Below, one piece after another: positions 5,710 through 6,384 of a DNA stretch of 6,384 bases. The position numbers and the translations under genes are program-made. Every line of letters starts with the position of its first letter. Positions within the stretch are counted from its first letter, which is position 1. The stretch is taken from assembly GCA_027040375.1 (NCBI GenBank), contig JALUMJ010000200.1, positions 1-6,384 on the forward strand, read 5' to 3'. The notes beneath the pieces were generated by a model. The model worked only from the letters and a program-made list of their open reading frames with translations, had not been told where the DNA came from and did not search any database. Source of the DNA: Campylobacteraceae bacterium. Lineage in GTDB: Bacteria > Campylobacterota > Campylobacteria > Campylobacterales > Sulfurospirillaceae.

Positions 5710-6384
5710 TTATAATTTTTTTGGATACCTAGAATCCATAGTAAAGAAGATTAGCGCAATCCAGATAAAAGCAAAAGTTATAAGTTTTTTTTCATCAAAA
5801 GGCTCGTGATATACAAAAACTCCAAGTAAAAAAGCAAGGGTTGGCCCGATGTATTGTAAAAAACCAAGTTTTACTAGTGATATTCTTGTAGTAGCTGCAT
5901 TAAACCACAAAAGTGGAATCACCGTTATAAGACCAGCGCATACTAGGAGCCATGAAATATAATTTGGAGGAAAGACAAACATATTGGCAGATGTATATAC
6001 TAAGTAGATAAAGTAAATAATTGCAAAAGGAGAGATCAATAGTGTTTCTATATATAAGCCCGCAACTGATGGGAGAGATATTTTTTTTCTAAACATACCA
6101 TAAAATCCAAAGGTTAATGCAAGAGACACAGAAACTAGAGGAATGGAACCAAAAGATATGATTTCATTTACTATGGCAAATAACGCAAAAAGTATAGCGA
6201 TTTTTTGAAATTTTGTTGGTTTTTCTGAAAAAAACAATATACCTAAAATCACATTTACTATCGGATTTATGTAATAACCCAAACTAGCTTCTGTTATCTT
6301 ATCATTCGATATAGCCCAGATAAAAATAAGCCAGTTAGACGACACTAATATTGATGTAAGAAAGAGTATTTTCATCTTTTTCTT
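5710..6384 (-). CDS. rarD: RarD-like EamA/DMT-family transporter, C-terminal part (partial)
   Basis: The frame is open from the window edge (three Lys codons precede the first visible Met) to TAA at 5710-5712, giving 224 residues of a family usually near 290-300. About 70 N-terminal residues lie outside, so the ATG at 6373-6375 is internal, not the start. Numbered from that Met, RarD signatures are NWLIFIWA (14-21), EASLGYYINP (29-38), FYGMFRKK (91-98), GLYIETLL (106-113), TVIPLLWFNAATTR (151-164), LGFLQYIGPTLAFLL (170-184) and FAFIWIALIFF (201-211). It is a hydrophobic inner-membrane protein with about eight visible helices. RarD proteins belong to the drug/metabolite transporter superfamily; E. 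coli RarD is linked to chloramphenicol sensitivity, but the true substrate is not settled. It points the same way as aapJ, with a 167-nt gap holding the aap promoter, so it is probably a separate unit. Confidence 0.88.
   Translation of the reverse strand, partial: KKKMKILFLTSILVSSNWLIFIWAISNDKITEASLGYYINPIVNVILGILFFSEKPTKFQKIAILFALFAIVNEIISFGSIPLVSVSLALTFGFYGMFRKKISLPSVAGLYIETLLISPFAIIYFIYLVYTSANMFVFPPNYISWLLVCAGLITVIPLLWFNAATTRISLVKLGFLQYIGPTLAFLLGVFVYHEPFDEKKLITFAFIWIALIFFTMDSRYPKKL

Overview
The window is AT-rich, compact bacterial DNA that looks chromosomal. Promoters with a T-run and an extended TGn-TATAAT -10, tight gene spacing and Lys/Ile/Asn/Phe-rich proteins suggest Campylobacterota (an Arcobacter-, Sulfurimonas- or Sulfurospirillum-like organism). 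That placement is inferred from composition and style only; no marker gene proves it.

Left end, plus strand (1-971): the last codons of pxpB overlap by 4 nt with a complete pxpC that uses a TTG start. These are two subunits of the prokaryotic 5-oxoprolinase, which turns 5-oxoproline (pyroglutamate) into glutamate. pxpC meets, tail to tail and with a 26-nt overlap, a minus-strand gene for an unrecognised 146-residue protein with a single membrane anchor (946-1386).

Centre, minus strand (5542 down to 1455): a complete aapJ-aapQ-aapM-aapP operon. It encodes a general L-amino acid ABC importer of the Aap/Bzt family: a periplasmic binding protein, two large permeases and an ATPase. The gene order is the classical J-Q-M-P. 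A promoter lies upstream of aapJ. A GC-rich hairpin separates the binding-protein gene from the permease genes, the last three genes are packed within -2 to +8 nt of each other, and a strong intrinsic terminator follows aapP. The T-tract of that terminator runs straight into the extended -10 element of the small unknown gene downstream.

Right end, minus strand (5710-6384): the C-terminal three quarters of a RarD/EamA-family transporter whose 5' end lies beyond the window.

Together the recognised genes suit an organism that takes up amino acids, probably acidic and amide ones among others, and salvages pyroglutamate to glutamate. No phage, transposon, CRISPR, RNA gene or defence system is visible, and no gap between genes exceeds 300 bases. 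The least explained items are the small membrane-anchored protein and the inverted repeat upstream of the aap promoter.
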